A DNA stretch of 33,725 nt from a virus, in the IMG/VR virus record IMGVR_UViG_3300025141_014966, positions 1 through 33,725 of that record; one strand, written 5' to 3'. Position numbers and translations under genes: made by a program. Positions 26,501 to 33,074 of this stretch are shown piece after piece. The notes beneath the pieces are model-generated. The model was not told the origin of the DNA. It searched no databases and worked only from the letters and a program-made list of their open reading frames with translations. Position 1 is the first letter of the stretch; each line of letters opens with the position of its first letter.

Positions 26501-26971
26501 CCTGTAGCTTTCGGAGATTAGCTTAAAGATATTATTCAACCCTGTTTGATTTTGAGCTATGAGAACCATGTGACGACGATGATTTAAAAGGCTCCTAATG
26601 GCCTTCTTGCTTTCTTCTTCGTCTTCAATCGTAGTGCCGCTCATTTCATTGTTGAGCTTGCGCGACTCTTTAGTGTCCTGCTTTATTCTTTCATACTCTT
26701 CGCGCCATTCTTTAATGCTGGGAATAAAATAAGCTTCTACTCCGTAGATCGCTTTAAAATCCTTTCCCTCGGCCTTCATCTTTTGTACATGTAACAACTG
26801 GTGGCTGAATCCATTCATGTTCCCATGGTCCGTTAAGGCCAATCCTTCGGCGCCGTTGCCGTACGCAAAATCCATATGCTCTGGCGGATATCCAATCGCA
26901 TCAAAGATGCTTCCCGCTACGCTGTGCGCGTGCAGTCCCACAAACGGGATCGAGGGCTCTTTTCTATTCAC
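23534..26971 (-). CDS. dnaE: DNA polymerase III alpha subunit, DnaE-type (1145 aa)
   Basis: Family C replicative polymerase. The N-terminal PHP domain is seen in G-L-H-A-H-S (12-17) and L-T-D-H-G-N (46-51). Near 425-475, G-P-G-R-G-S-A-A-G-S-L and Y-P-D-I-D-F-D-V provide the palm and its catalytic Asp pair; H-A-G-G-V-L-V and F-N-K-S-H-A-V-S-Y-S follow. Residues 1030-1140 look like the OB fold. Length fits bacterial DnaE. It starts with GTG, 8 nt inside the preceding gene, with AGGAG upstream. A phage using DnaE instead of a family B or A polymerase is uncommon. A beta clamp and epsilon subunit were not found here, so host partners are likely. Confidence 0.96.
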   Translation of the reverse strand: MNRKEPSIPFVGLHAHSVAGSIFDAIGYPPEHMDFAYGNGAEGLALTDHGNMNGFSHQLLHVQKMKAEGKDFKAIYGVEAYFIPSIKEWREEYERIKQDTKESRKLNNEMSGTTIEDEEESKKAIRSLLNHRRHMVLIAQNQTGLNNIFKLISESYRQENFYRYPRVDYEMLEKYSEGVIASSACLGGIYAGDYWSNHEAGEEAVLNAMRTTTENMVEIFGDRWYGELQWNNVPQQHELNKYIIQMKNEYGITLISTADSHYPNPTAWKDRELYKRLGWLGGKNRPDYLSNELPADIDVIGYELYPKNGDQMWESYKKYSELCGVEYDDDLVLDSLTETHHIAFSRIEDFQPDTSIKLPDFVVPEGATAEDALQKLAIDSLRTKNLHENPEYADRLKMELAVIEDRGFSKYFLTMKAIVDKANEVQITGPGRGSAAGSLVAYVLDITQVDPIRWGLLFERFLRRDATDYPDIDFDVSEPMELKERLAEEWGENTVVPISNWNTLQLRSLLKDISKFYDIPFIEVNKVTSIMVREATPDAKRKHDIKAGVYNPTWKEVMEFSPSLRGFLIKYPNVKTHVEALVGQVRSCSRHAGGVLVAENLDERMPLINSGGVRQAPWAEGQHVRHLEPLGFIKFDLLGLSTLRMIDGCVRHVLRRHYNITEPTFKDVKDFYSKYLHPDKIDFNDQEVYENIFQKGNWAGIFQFTEQPAQSFCKRAQPESLIDLAAITSIYRPGPLSANVHEQYVDAKNNPDDIEHIHDIVEAETKETFGFLIFQEQIALLAHKLGKNLSLDEGNMLRKVLTKKGTGKESEVKNKLYAKFVEGCQEKGLRISEADRLWKTFEYFSGYGFNKSHAVSYSIISFQCAWLLNYYPSEWMAAFLDKEPESRKEKAINIAKSYGFNIEKADINASGNVWEIDAVDSMTLVQPLSSLKGLGDAAIEQVLKNRPFETIEDAIFHPDVVYSKFNKKALDVLVRSGAMDSLIDDRFSGRKHFWSSVAVDRPKNKKKFNENIETYEPEGNFSHEEEIENTVSLTGIFPMDLVVDHRIQNRLDELYVPPISEYDRELGLVWFIPREVVERKTKNGKPYLIITVIDGNSALTKIRCWGIMPGKDRVFVNRPYMARLDYNEQWGFSTRSIRRNMKLLG
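23649..23677 (-). promoter_or_regulatory. perfect sigma70 promoter inside the 3' part of dnaE
   Basis: TTGACA, 17 bp, TATAAT: both hexamers and the spacing are ideal. It lies about 120 bp before the dnaE stop and would give a leader of roughly 117 nt before the 47-aa gene, driving the purA-clpP-dut-dam unit. Confidence 0.75.
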
Positions 26972-27860
26972 TGTCGTTTTCTCCTATACTGATGTGACCA
27001 GTAACAAAACCATAAGGTCGTTTGATGTCTTTGTAATGTCCTGATGTTATTAGTGTACAATATTGGGCCCACGTTGTCAAGTCATAAAACCAAGGAAGTT
27101 CATTTATTATTGCATCTGATAAGTCGGCATCTTTAAAAACGTCTAGGAGCTTGAAATGCCTGGACTTTCTGCGCTCTTCTGGGGGGAGTTTCCTGCTCGG
27201 TATTTTCTCTCCTTCAAGTGGAGGATAATATGAGCGAGAGTTGGACTTAATAATATTTCTTGCTCGGCGCCACTCGGCAGTGTCGAAAGTAAAACTTAAA
27301 GGAATCCCGTCGCACACCGTCTTTCCTCCGTAAGAAAAGTAATAAGATTTAGAGGTACTTAATTTGCTCTTTGCTTTTTTAACTTCTTGGAGATCGCACA
27401 GACCGAAAGGAAAGCTGACGTAGTATCTATCGGGGATTAACCAGCGGCCTAGGCGCCTACAAATCCAATATGCAACATTTGCGCCGTGGAGGATAGACCA
27501 AGCATAACAGTCGTACTTATCTCGATGTTTTGGTTCAATGGGCACGTAGTAAATAGGAATAGAGACGTGGTGCTCTTTGGGGTAGTTTACGTAGCGGCCT
27601 TTTTCGATCGTATACAAATCTTCTGTCCAGTCTCCTACCCTGTGTTTAATCAGCGGGGCGATATCATCATTGCACACTATCCATATAGATTCACATCCCG
27701 CATAAGAGCACTCAGCGACAGCAGCCTCGATCAGGTTAAAATCAGGGGCCACGGGCATGAATACGTCATGCCCCGGAAGACCAAACTCTCCCGACGAAGC
27801 AGCTACTGGTACGATGCCGGCGAGATGAAACGAATGAGGGTTTTGAGCTGCTATGTCCAT
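26964..27860 (-). CDS. nucleotidyltransferase-like conserved phage protein (298 aa)
   Basis: Residues 10-68 (H-L-A-G-I-V-P-V-A-A-S-S-G-E-F-G-L-P-G-H-D, M-P-V-A, L-I-E-A-A-V-A-E-C-S-Y-A-G-C-E-S-I-W-I-V) look like the start of a sugar-nucleotide transferase (GT-A) fold, although the usual L-x-G-G-x-G-T-R-L loop is not present. The remainder has Y-V-P-I-E-P-K-H-R-D-K-Y-D-C, Y-Y-V-S-F-P-F-G and a basic C-terminal part. I recall proteins of this type in marine phages but no proven function. Joined to the upstream gene by a 10-nt overlap. Confidence 0.78.
   Translation of the reverse strand: MDIAAQNPHSFHLAGIVPVAASSGEFGLPGHDVFMPVAPDFNLIEAAVAECSYAGCESIWIVCNDDIAPLIKHRVGDWTEDLYTIEKGRYVNYPKEHHVSIPIYYVPIEPKHRDKYDCYAWSILHGANVAYWICRRLGRWLIPDRYYVSFPFGLCDLQEVKKAKSKLSTSKSYYFSYGGKTVCDGIPLSFTFDTAEWRRARNIIKSNSRSYYPPLEGEKIPSRKLPPEERRKSRHFKLLDVFKDADLSDAIINELPWFYDLTTWAQYCTLITSGHYKDIKRPYGFVTGHISIGENDSE
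27052..27080 (-). promoter_or_regulatory. sigma70-type promoter inside the 3' end of the 298-aa gene
   Basis: TTGACA, 17 bp, TACACT. It would give a leader of about 70 nt before the dnaE GTG start. The same -10 is used at three of the promoters in this window. Confidence 0.7.
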
Positions 27861-28585
27861 GAGTTGGTTATATTAAAAAAATTTATGTTAGGGGGCAGAT
27901 CGCTACTCTGTATAAATTCTTTTTTATTTTTATGAAGAACTCGCCGATCATGCTCCAGCACAAGATTAAGATAGTGAGTCTTTTCTCCAAAGCTACGCCG
28001 AGGGCCACGCAAGCCGTTCTCTTTAATAAGCCTCATCGTGGCCATCTTGGCTGCTGTTTCAGAATATTCAAATTCTTCAAGCCGATGAGGAGATATGTAA
28101 GATTTCGTATAACAATCTTTAAAAGAGCCATCGTTACCGTCTTTTCTTATCGAAGGATAAAAAACTACCTTTCGAATAAAGTCTGTGGGGGTTAAGATCT
28201 TGCACGCAGGTTGTTTAGCGCCTCGCTTGATATCAAACCAATCATATACAACATATTCCTCTATTTTTTCCTCCACTGGAATTCCTTCTATTAAATCCAT
28301 ATCATATATATAAAGCTGTTCAAAATGTATTTTAATCAGTCTGTGGAACTCTGTTATAACGTTAGCTGTGCTGTTTTCGATACGAATGCTCTCTATTGTG
28401 GAAGGGATCGGCGTGAGGCCTCGCATTCCCAGATCAAATGTCAGGCGATACCACTTATCTTCGCGCTCTTTATGCTCCACCGGGTGCGGTGTTGTAGCAC
28501 CATTGAGGAGAAGCATTGCATTCTGTGTTTCGGCAAACTGAAGAGCTTCTAGGCTGTATCCGATGACGAGCTTTTTTGTGTTCAA
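27851..28585 (-). CDS. conserved protein paired with the nucleotidyltransferase-like gene (244 aa)
   Basis: No domain recognised. N-K-E... start region K-K-L-V-I-G-Y-S-L-E-A-L-Q at 4-16, W-Y-R-L-T-F-D-L-G-M-R-G near 50, Y-V-V-Y-D-W-F-D-I-K-R-G near 112-122 and a basic C-terminal half with R-L-I-K-E-N-G-L-R-G-P-R-R. The start is a TTG 11 nt after groES, with a weak ribosome site, so the true start may differ. The 10-nt overlap with the 298-aa gene suggests the two products act together. Confidence 0.7.
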   Translation of the reverse strand: MNTKKLVIGYSLEALQFAETQNAMLLLNGATTPHPVEHKEREDKWYRLTFDLGMRGLTPIPSTIESIRIENSTANVITEFHRLIKIHFEQLYIYDMDLIEGIPVEEKIEEYVVYDWFDIKRGAKQPACKILTPTDFIRKVVFYPSIRKDGNDGSFKDCYTKSYISPHRLEEFEYSETAAKMATMRLIKENGLRGPRRSFGEKTHYLNLVLEHDRRVLHKNKKEFIQSSDLPPNINFFNITNSWT

Positions 28586-28596
28586 CTCTGGTGCTT

Positions 28597-28860
28597 TTAT
28601 GATAAGGCCCCGATCACATAGTTTTCTTTAACCACTGTAAAGGTCTTGCCATTGTACTCAATATCCCGAAGCATCTGGGCCTCTACAACGAGAACGGACC
28701 CCGGGGTCCATGGCGCCGCCATCGAGGCACCCAAGACCCTCACAGCGGCAAACGGCTTTTCTGCCGATCGGTAATTCTGGGGGAGCAATACTCCCGTTTC
28801 TTCTTTGTCTTCTGTTAACACTTCTACGTAAAGGTGGTTATTTACCGGTGTGAATCTCAT
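28597..28860 (-). CDS. groES: GroES co-chaperonin (87 aa)
   Basis: The seven-strand GroES plan is complete in a short chain: N-H-L-Y-V-E-V-L (8-15), a mobile loop with T-G-V-L-L-P near 21-26 that should grip GroEL, R-V-L-G-A (41-45), G-S-V-L-V-V-E near 54 and the closing E-N-Y-V-I-G-A-L. It caps GroEL during protein folding; phage versions (such as T4 gp31) can work with host GroEL. It sits in the replication operon, apart from groEL. ATGA overlap with iscU. Confidence 0.9.
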   Translation of the reverse strand: MRFTPVNNHLYVEVLTEDKEETGVLLPQNYRSAEKPFAAVRVLGASMAAPWTPGSVLVVEAQMLRDIEYNGKTFTVVKENYVIGALS

Positions 28861-29231
28861 TTACTCTCCAAATCTTCTATCGCTGCTTTAATTGCCTCTT
28901 CGGCTAAAACCGAACAGTGTATCTTAACCGGAGGAAGCGATAATTCCTCCACGATGTCTGTGTTCTTAATATCGGCCGCTTCTTTTAGGGTTTTACCCCT
29001 TATCCACTCTGTTGCCAGAGAAGAGGCGGCGATGGCGGATCCGCACCCAAAGGTTTTAAACTTCGCATCGCATATGTGCCCCCCCTCATCCGCTTTAATC
29101 TGTAACTTCATAACATCCCCGCATTCGGGCGCTCCTACAATGCCGGTGCCAACGCTTGGATCTTTTTTGTCTAGAGAACCTATATTACGCGGGTTGTCGA
29201 AATGATCTATAACTTTTTTTGAGTATGCCAT
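28857..29231 (-). CDS. iscU: IscU-type iron-sulfur cluster scaffold (124 aa)
   Basis: A complete IscU/NifU N-terminal domain. Cys37 (E-C-G-D), Cys63 (F-G-C-G-S-A) and Cys106 (I-H-C-S) are at the same positions as in bacterial IscU, with Asp39 and His105. The L-P-P-V-K motif (99-103), which binds the HscA chaperone, is intact. It accepts sulfur and iron to build Fe-S clusters and passes them on. AGGAGAAA precedes the ATG. The client in this phage is not clear, since its class II reductase does not need a cluster; an IscS, HscA or ferredoxin gene is not in the window, so host partners are probable. Confidence 0.95.
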   Translation of the reverse strand: MAYSKKVIDHFDNPRNIGSLDKKDPSVGTGIVGAPECGDVMKLQIKADEGGHICDAKFKTFGCGSAIAASSLATEWIRGKTLKEAADIKNTDIVEELSLPPVKIHCSVLAEEAIKAAIEDLESK

Positions 29232-29249
29232 AATTTTCTCCTATACTAA

Positions 29250-31670
29250 TTAGCCGCATTTGGCATAACCACACGCTTTACAAGTAATACATCCTTCAAC
29301 ATACACGAGTCCTTCGGCTTTACATTCCGAACAAACCTTTTCAGAAGCGTTAGCTCCATTGATAATATATCCTTTCAAAACTCTAGAAACGCCCTTGGCA
29401 AAACTAAATAAATCCGCATCGCGATCCTTTTGTAATTGTTCCACCACGTACTGAATATTTGCTCCGGTTCGGAGCGCTAGCGAGATCATCCGAGTGAACG
29501 CTGAATGGTTTGGGTTGTCAAATGCTTTTACCAGATCTTTTACTATTACCGTATCACCATTTGTTCCGATCTGCAAGTCATAAACCGCGTTCATTGTTTT
29601 TCTTGGGTGTTTGACCAAAGTTCCCTTAGCCTTGGCGCGAGGAATCTCAATAAGATTAGAAAGACCCCCCATAACTTCGTAGGGCTTGCCGTCCATTAGA
29701 CCTACCATGATTACCCACTTCTCTCCTTGTATGGTGGTATGATGGATATTACAGGGAAGCTCAAGCGGCCGCTTGGGCGCGGTGTGGTGTGGAAATCGTT
29801 CCTTCCCCTTCTCCACCAGGACGCCTGATCGAGATCCATCAACGTATACCGTAATTCCTTTAAGGCCCTGTTTCCACCCTTCCATATAAATATCAGCCAC
29901 AACCTGTGGGTCGGTGCCTTTGGGAAGATTAATAGTAGAGCTGATGGAATGGTCGATACTTCGTTGGATTGCTGCTTGCACCTTAACGCGTTTTGTCCAT
30001 TCAATGTCGTTCGACTCTACAAAAAAATCAGGCGCCACGTCCCCCCCAAACAAATCAAGATACTCACGAACATTGTGGTGAAACACTCTATATTCTAACC
30101 ACTTGTCTCCCAAGTCGTCAGTGTAATCGGCTTCAAGGTCTTGTTCGTTGTGTGATAGTTTACGTCGACGAATATAAAGGTTTCTGAACACCGGCTCTAA
30201 ACCAGAGGAAGTCTGGGACATAATGGAAACCGATCCCGTAGGGGCGTTGGTTAAAATAGAAATATTACGGCGCCCAAAAGTCTCAATTTTTTCGGACAGA
30301 TTTTTTGGGAGCCTTTTGATATATGAGTTATTTTTCTCTTTTTGCCAGTCAAATACCGGAAAGGCGCCGCGTTCTTGGGCTAGGTATACACTCTCCAGGT
30401 ATGCCGTATCGCGGAGTGTTTCGTAAATCTTTTCGATAATTTCAATCGCCTCGTCAGAATCGTAGGCCAGGTTGAGGCGGGCCACGGCGTCGGCCAATCC
30501 ATGAGTGCCCAGGCCGGTACGACGACCATTCACGCATGCGCTGTATAAATTACTCCATAAATCCTTCTCGCTGCTGGTGTCACAGGCTTCTTTTATGGCT
30601 TCCAGTTTTTCCAACTCAAGTTCCACCAGATCATCTGACAGCCGCATGCCTACTGAGGCAATCTCTTTAAGTTTATTAAAATCAAACACGGCCTTGTCGC
30701 TGAACGGATTACGCACCAAGTGTTTAAGATTTAAGGAAATAAGGCGACAACTATCGTACGCCGACAGGGGTATTTCTCCACACGGATTGGTCGTAAGTGT
30801 TCGAAATCCCTCATCTTTATAGCACTCCGCTGGTAAATTATTAATAATGTTGTCCCACATAAGGAGCCCTGGTTCTGCTGTCGCTGTCGCTGATTTTACT
30901 ATCTCATCCCACAGATCCGATGCTCGGATCTCCTGTGTGTGAGTGGGGCTCTCGGAATCAACCGGGAACTGCAGGGTAAATGACTTCTTATTCTCAACCG
31001 CTCTCATAAAAGAGTCGCTTATTTTCACCGAGACATTTGCGCCCGTTACTTTCGCAAGGTCCTGCTTCATGGTGACAAACTTTTTTATATCGGGATGACG
31101 GACGTCCATCGAAATCATAAGCGCGCCACGTCGGCCATTTTGACCTATCATGCGACAAATATAAGAATAGAAATCGGCAAACGACCATGCTCCCGTGGTG
31201 GTGCGCGCGGAGTTATTTACTTGAGCGTTTTCGGGTCGCAAATTAGATATGTCGAGGCCAACTCCACAACGACGTTTAAATAAATTAGCCAAATGTTTTC
31301 CGGCATCAACAATTGAGCTGATATTATCATCGGGTGATTCAACGACAACACAATTGGATAAAGACACGTTAACATAATTATTTCCTATTCCCATCATCGG
31401 AGAGCCCTGTGGCACAATGTACTTGAAGTTTTTAAAGTAGGAAAAAATCTCTTCCTCTGTTAAGGCATGCTCGCCCGCGAGTTCGCTGAACTTATCTTCA
31501 ATGCGCGCGAATTCGCGCGACATGCGTACATGCATATCGTGCGGAGTCTTTTCTACAAAGCTCCCCTCGTTATCCCGCATGCAATACTTGGTCATAAAAA
31601 CGTTGGTAGCTAGCTCGTCGCCATTAAAATATTCTAGAGTCGCTTCTCGTGCTTCTTCTTCTGTGTACAT
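29250..31670 (-). CDS. nrdJ: ribonucleotide reductase, class II (adenosylcobalamin-dependent) (806 aa)
   Basis: Reduces ribonucleotides to deoxyribonucleotides using vitamin B12. V-S-L-S-N-C-V-V and R-R-C-G-V-G-L-D-I-S (100-155), N-P-C-G-E-I-P-L-S-A-Y (active-site loop, near 290) and A-P-T-G-S-V-S-I-M are present. The C-terminus has the Cys-rich ribbon C-S-E-C-K-A ... C-I-T-C-K-A-C-G-Y-A-K-C-G that passes electrons. No NrdB-like or NrdG partner is adjacent, as expected for class II. Length is normal. It starts 1 nt after the helicase, with GGGAG upstream. Because it needs B12 but no oxygen, the host must supply cobalamin. Confidence 0.97.
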   Translation of the reverse strand: MYTEEEAREATLEYFNGDELATNVFMTKYCMRDNEGSFVEKTPHDMHVRMSREFARIEDKFSELAGEHALTEEEIFSYFKNFKYIVPQGSPMMGIGNNYVNVSLSNCVVVESPDDNISSIVDAGKHLANLFKRRCGVGLDISNLRPENAQVNNSARTTTGAWSFADFYSYICRMIGQNGRRGALMISMDVRHPDIKKFVTMKQDLAKVTGANVSVKISDSFMRAVENKKSFTLQFPVDSESPTHTQEIRASDLWDEIVKSATATAEPGLLMWDNIINNLPAECYKDEGFRTLTTNPCGEIPLSAYDSCRLISLNLKHLVRNPFSDKAVFDFNKLKEIASVGMRLSDDLVELELEKLEAIKEACDTSSEKDLWSNLYSACVNGRRTGLGTHGLADAVARLNLAYDSDEAIEIIEKIYETLRDTAYLESVYLAQERGAFPVFDWQKEKNNSYIKRLPKNLSEKIETFGRRNISILTNAPTGSVSIMSQTSSGLEPVFRNLYIRRRKLSHNEQDLEADYTDDLGDKWLEYRVFHHNVREYLDLFGGDVAPDFFVESNDIEWTKRVKVQAAIQRSIDHSISSTINLPKGTDPQVVADIYMEGWKQGLKGITVYVDGSRSGVLVEKGKERFPHHTAPKRPLELPCNIHHTTIQGEKWVIMVGLMDGKPYEVMGGLSNLIEIPRAKAKGTLVKHPRKTMNAVYDLQIGTNGDTVIVKDLVKAFDNPNHSAFTRMISLALRTGANIQYVVEQLQKDRDADLFSFAKGVSRVLKGYIINGANASEKVCSECKAEGLVYVEGCITCKACGYAKCG

Positions 31671-31671
31671 T

Positions 31672-33030
31672 TTATCTGCTCCCGTCCTTAAACTTCTTAT
31701 ACTTCTCTGCTAGTTTTTGTTTCTGAGCCTGGGGGCTTACCTCAACCTCTTCATCCGCGGTAGGTTCTAATACTTTTATAGACACGGTACTGGTATCCAT
31801 AAAGAGAGGGTATATTATGCCATCAGGGCCGTTACGATTTTTAGCAATAAATACTCTTCCTGTATTTCCCAGCTTGTCGTCGGTTGTTCTAGAGATGCTG
31901 AAAATAAAGTCCGAGACAAAGCACTTGTTAAAGGCCTCCGATATAGATTCCATCGTTATGACCTCAGCGTTGAGTCCTGATCGGTTGGTCTGGGAAGCGG
32001 TCCATATGGGGCACTTATATTCTTGCGCCAGGCCGCGGAGTTCTTCGTAGATAGATTCGAGTTCATTACGCTTCTCCCTCTGGGCGGTTACGGGCCGCAG
32101 AAGATCGGCATAATCTACTATGATCATGTCAATAGGGATGTCCTTCATGCGTAAGCGTTCCAGGTGTGTTTTAAGGGTATGAGTTGATGCCGACTTGGTA
32201 GGATATTCTTTGATGATCAGGCGCCCCTCAATATTTTGCACCTCTTCATAGATCTTTTCTTTAAATGTCATCAGATCGCCCAACTCAATGCGCGTTAGAC
32301 AACTATCGTACCGGGAACCTACCACCGTATCTTGCAACTCCAACGTATAATGAACTACCGTCTTGCCCTCCTTAAGCGCCTGGGTTCCCAAGTGTACCAG
32401 GGCCATCGATTTGCCGGCACCTGTCGGGGCTATCACTACGCCCAGTTCCTTTTGTCCGAGGCCTCCCTGACAGATATCGTCTATGAGAGGCCACCCCGTA
32501 GTGACGGGGTTCCTAAACCGAGGTCTAAAGCGTTCTTCGAAATCTTTCTTCCAGTCATAGCCGCCGTTATTGTCTGCGCCGAGCTTGAGTGATTCGTTGA
32601 TTACTATTGCTATCTCATCGAATGAAGAACTCTTCAATAGCCCAATGGATTTTATCATGGCGGATTTAAGATTCTGTTTGCGACAAAAATCGAGAGCAGT
32701 GTCTTTAATGTACTCTTGGTTTTCTAGACGAGTAGACATAACGCGAGCATAGTATTCTCTCACCTGCTGTTGAGTCATTTCATTTTCGTCATCTATGCCC
32801 GAACGCAGAATGGTGCCTAGAATTGCTCTAGAAGGATGGACGCCATATTTCTGTCTGTATTGAAATATTACTTTGAGGAAAAGTTTTAAGTAGCGAAGCT
32901 CCAAGAAGTTAACATCTAAAACCTCTTCTATCTGATCAGCAAAGGGACGATCGTCCAGAATAACCACACACAGTTGTTCTTGAAACGATTTACCATAACG
33001 AGAAAAGGTAACCTTCTCTTTTGATTCCAT
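31672..33030 (-). CDS. DnaB-type replicative helicase (452 aa)
   Basis: Residues 1-150 are a helical N-terminal domain. The RecA-like domain has Walker A A-P-T-G-A-G-K-S near 200, Walker B I-I-V-D-Y-A-D-L-L near 303, A-S-Q-T-N-R near 340 and I-A-K-N-R-N-G near 400. This is the order of DnaB and T4 gp41 helicases, which unwind DNA at the fork as hexamers. The C-terminus has a Lys-rich tail. The ATG at 33030 is preferred over a GTG two codons upstream because AGAGAGG is then well spaced. Confidence 0.93.
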   Translation of the reverse strand: MESKEKVTFSRYGKSFQEQLCVVILDDRPFADQIEEVLDVNFLELRYLKLFLKVIFQYRQKYGVHPSRAILGTILRSGIDDENEMTQQQVREYYARVMSTRLENQEYIKDTALDFCRKQNLKSAMIKSIGLLKSSSFDEIAIVINESLKLGADNNGGYDWKKDFEERFRPRFRNPVTTGWPLIDDICQGGLGQKELGVVIAPTGAGKSMALVHLGTQALKEGKTVVHYTLELQDTVVGSRYDSCLTRIELGDLMTFKEKIYEEVQNIEGRLIIKEYPTKSASTHTLKTHLERLRMKDIPIDMIIVDYADLLRPVTAQREKRNELESIYEELRGLAQEYKCPIWTASQTNRSGLNAEVITMESISEAFNKCFVSDFIFSISRTTDDKLGNTGRVFIAKNRNGPDGIIYPLFMDTSTVSIKVLEPTADEEVEVSPQAQKQKLAEKYKKFKDGSR

Positions 33031-33045
33031 GCCCACCTCTCTCTG

Positions 33046-33074
33046 ATTCTACTAGCTTTTGAGCGCTTTGTCAA
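33046..33074 (-). promoter_or_regulatory. sigma70-type promoter for the helicase-nrdJ unit
   Basis: TTGACA, 17 bp, TAGAAT. The -35 lies in the Ile-Asp-Lys codons at the end of the exonuclease gene, and the -10 begins with the second of two TAG triplets (stop, then TAGAAT). A short leader with AGAGAGG follows. Confidence 0.78.
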
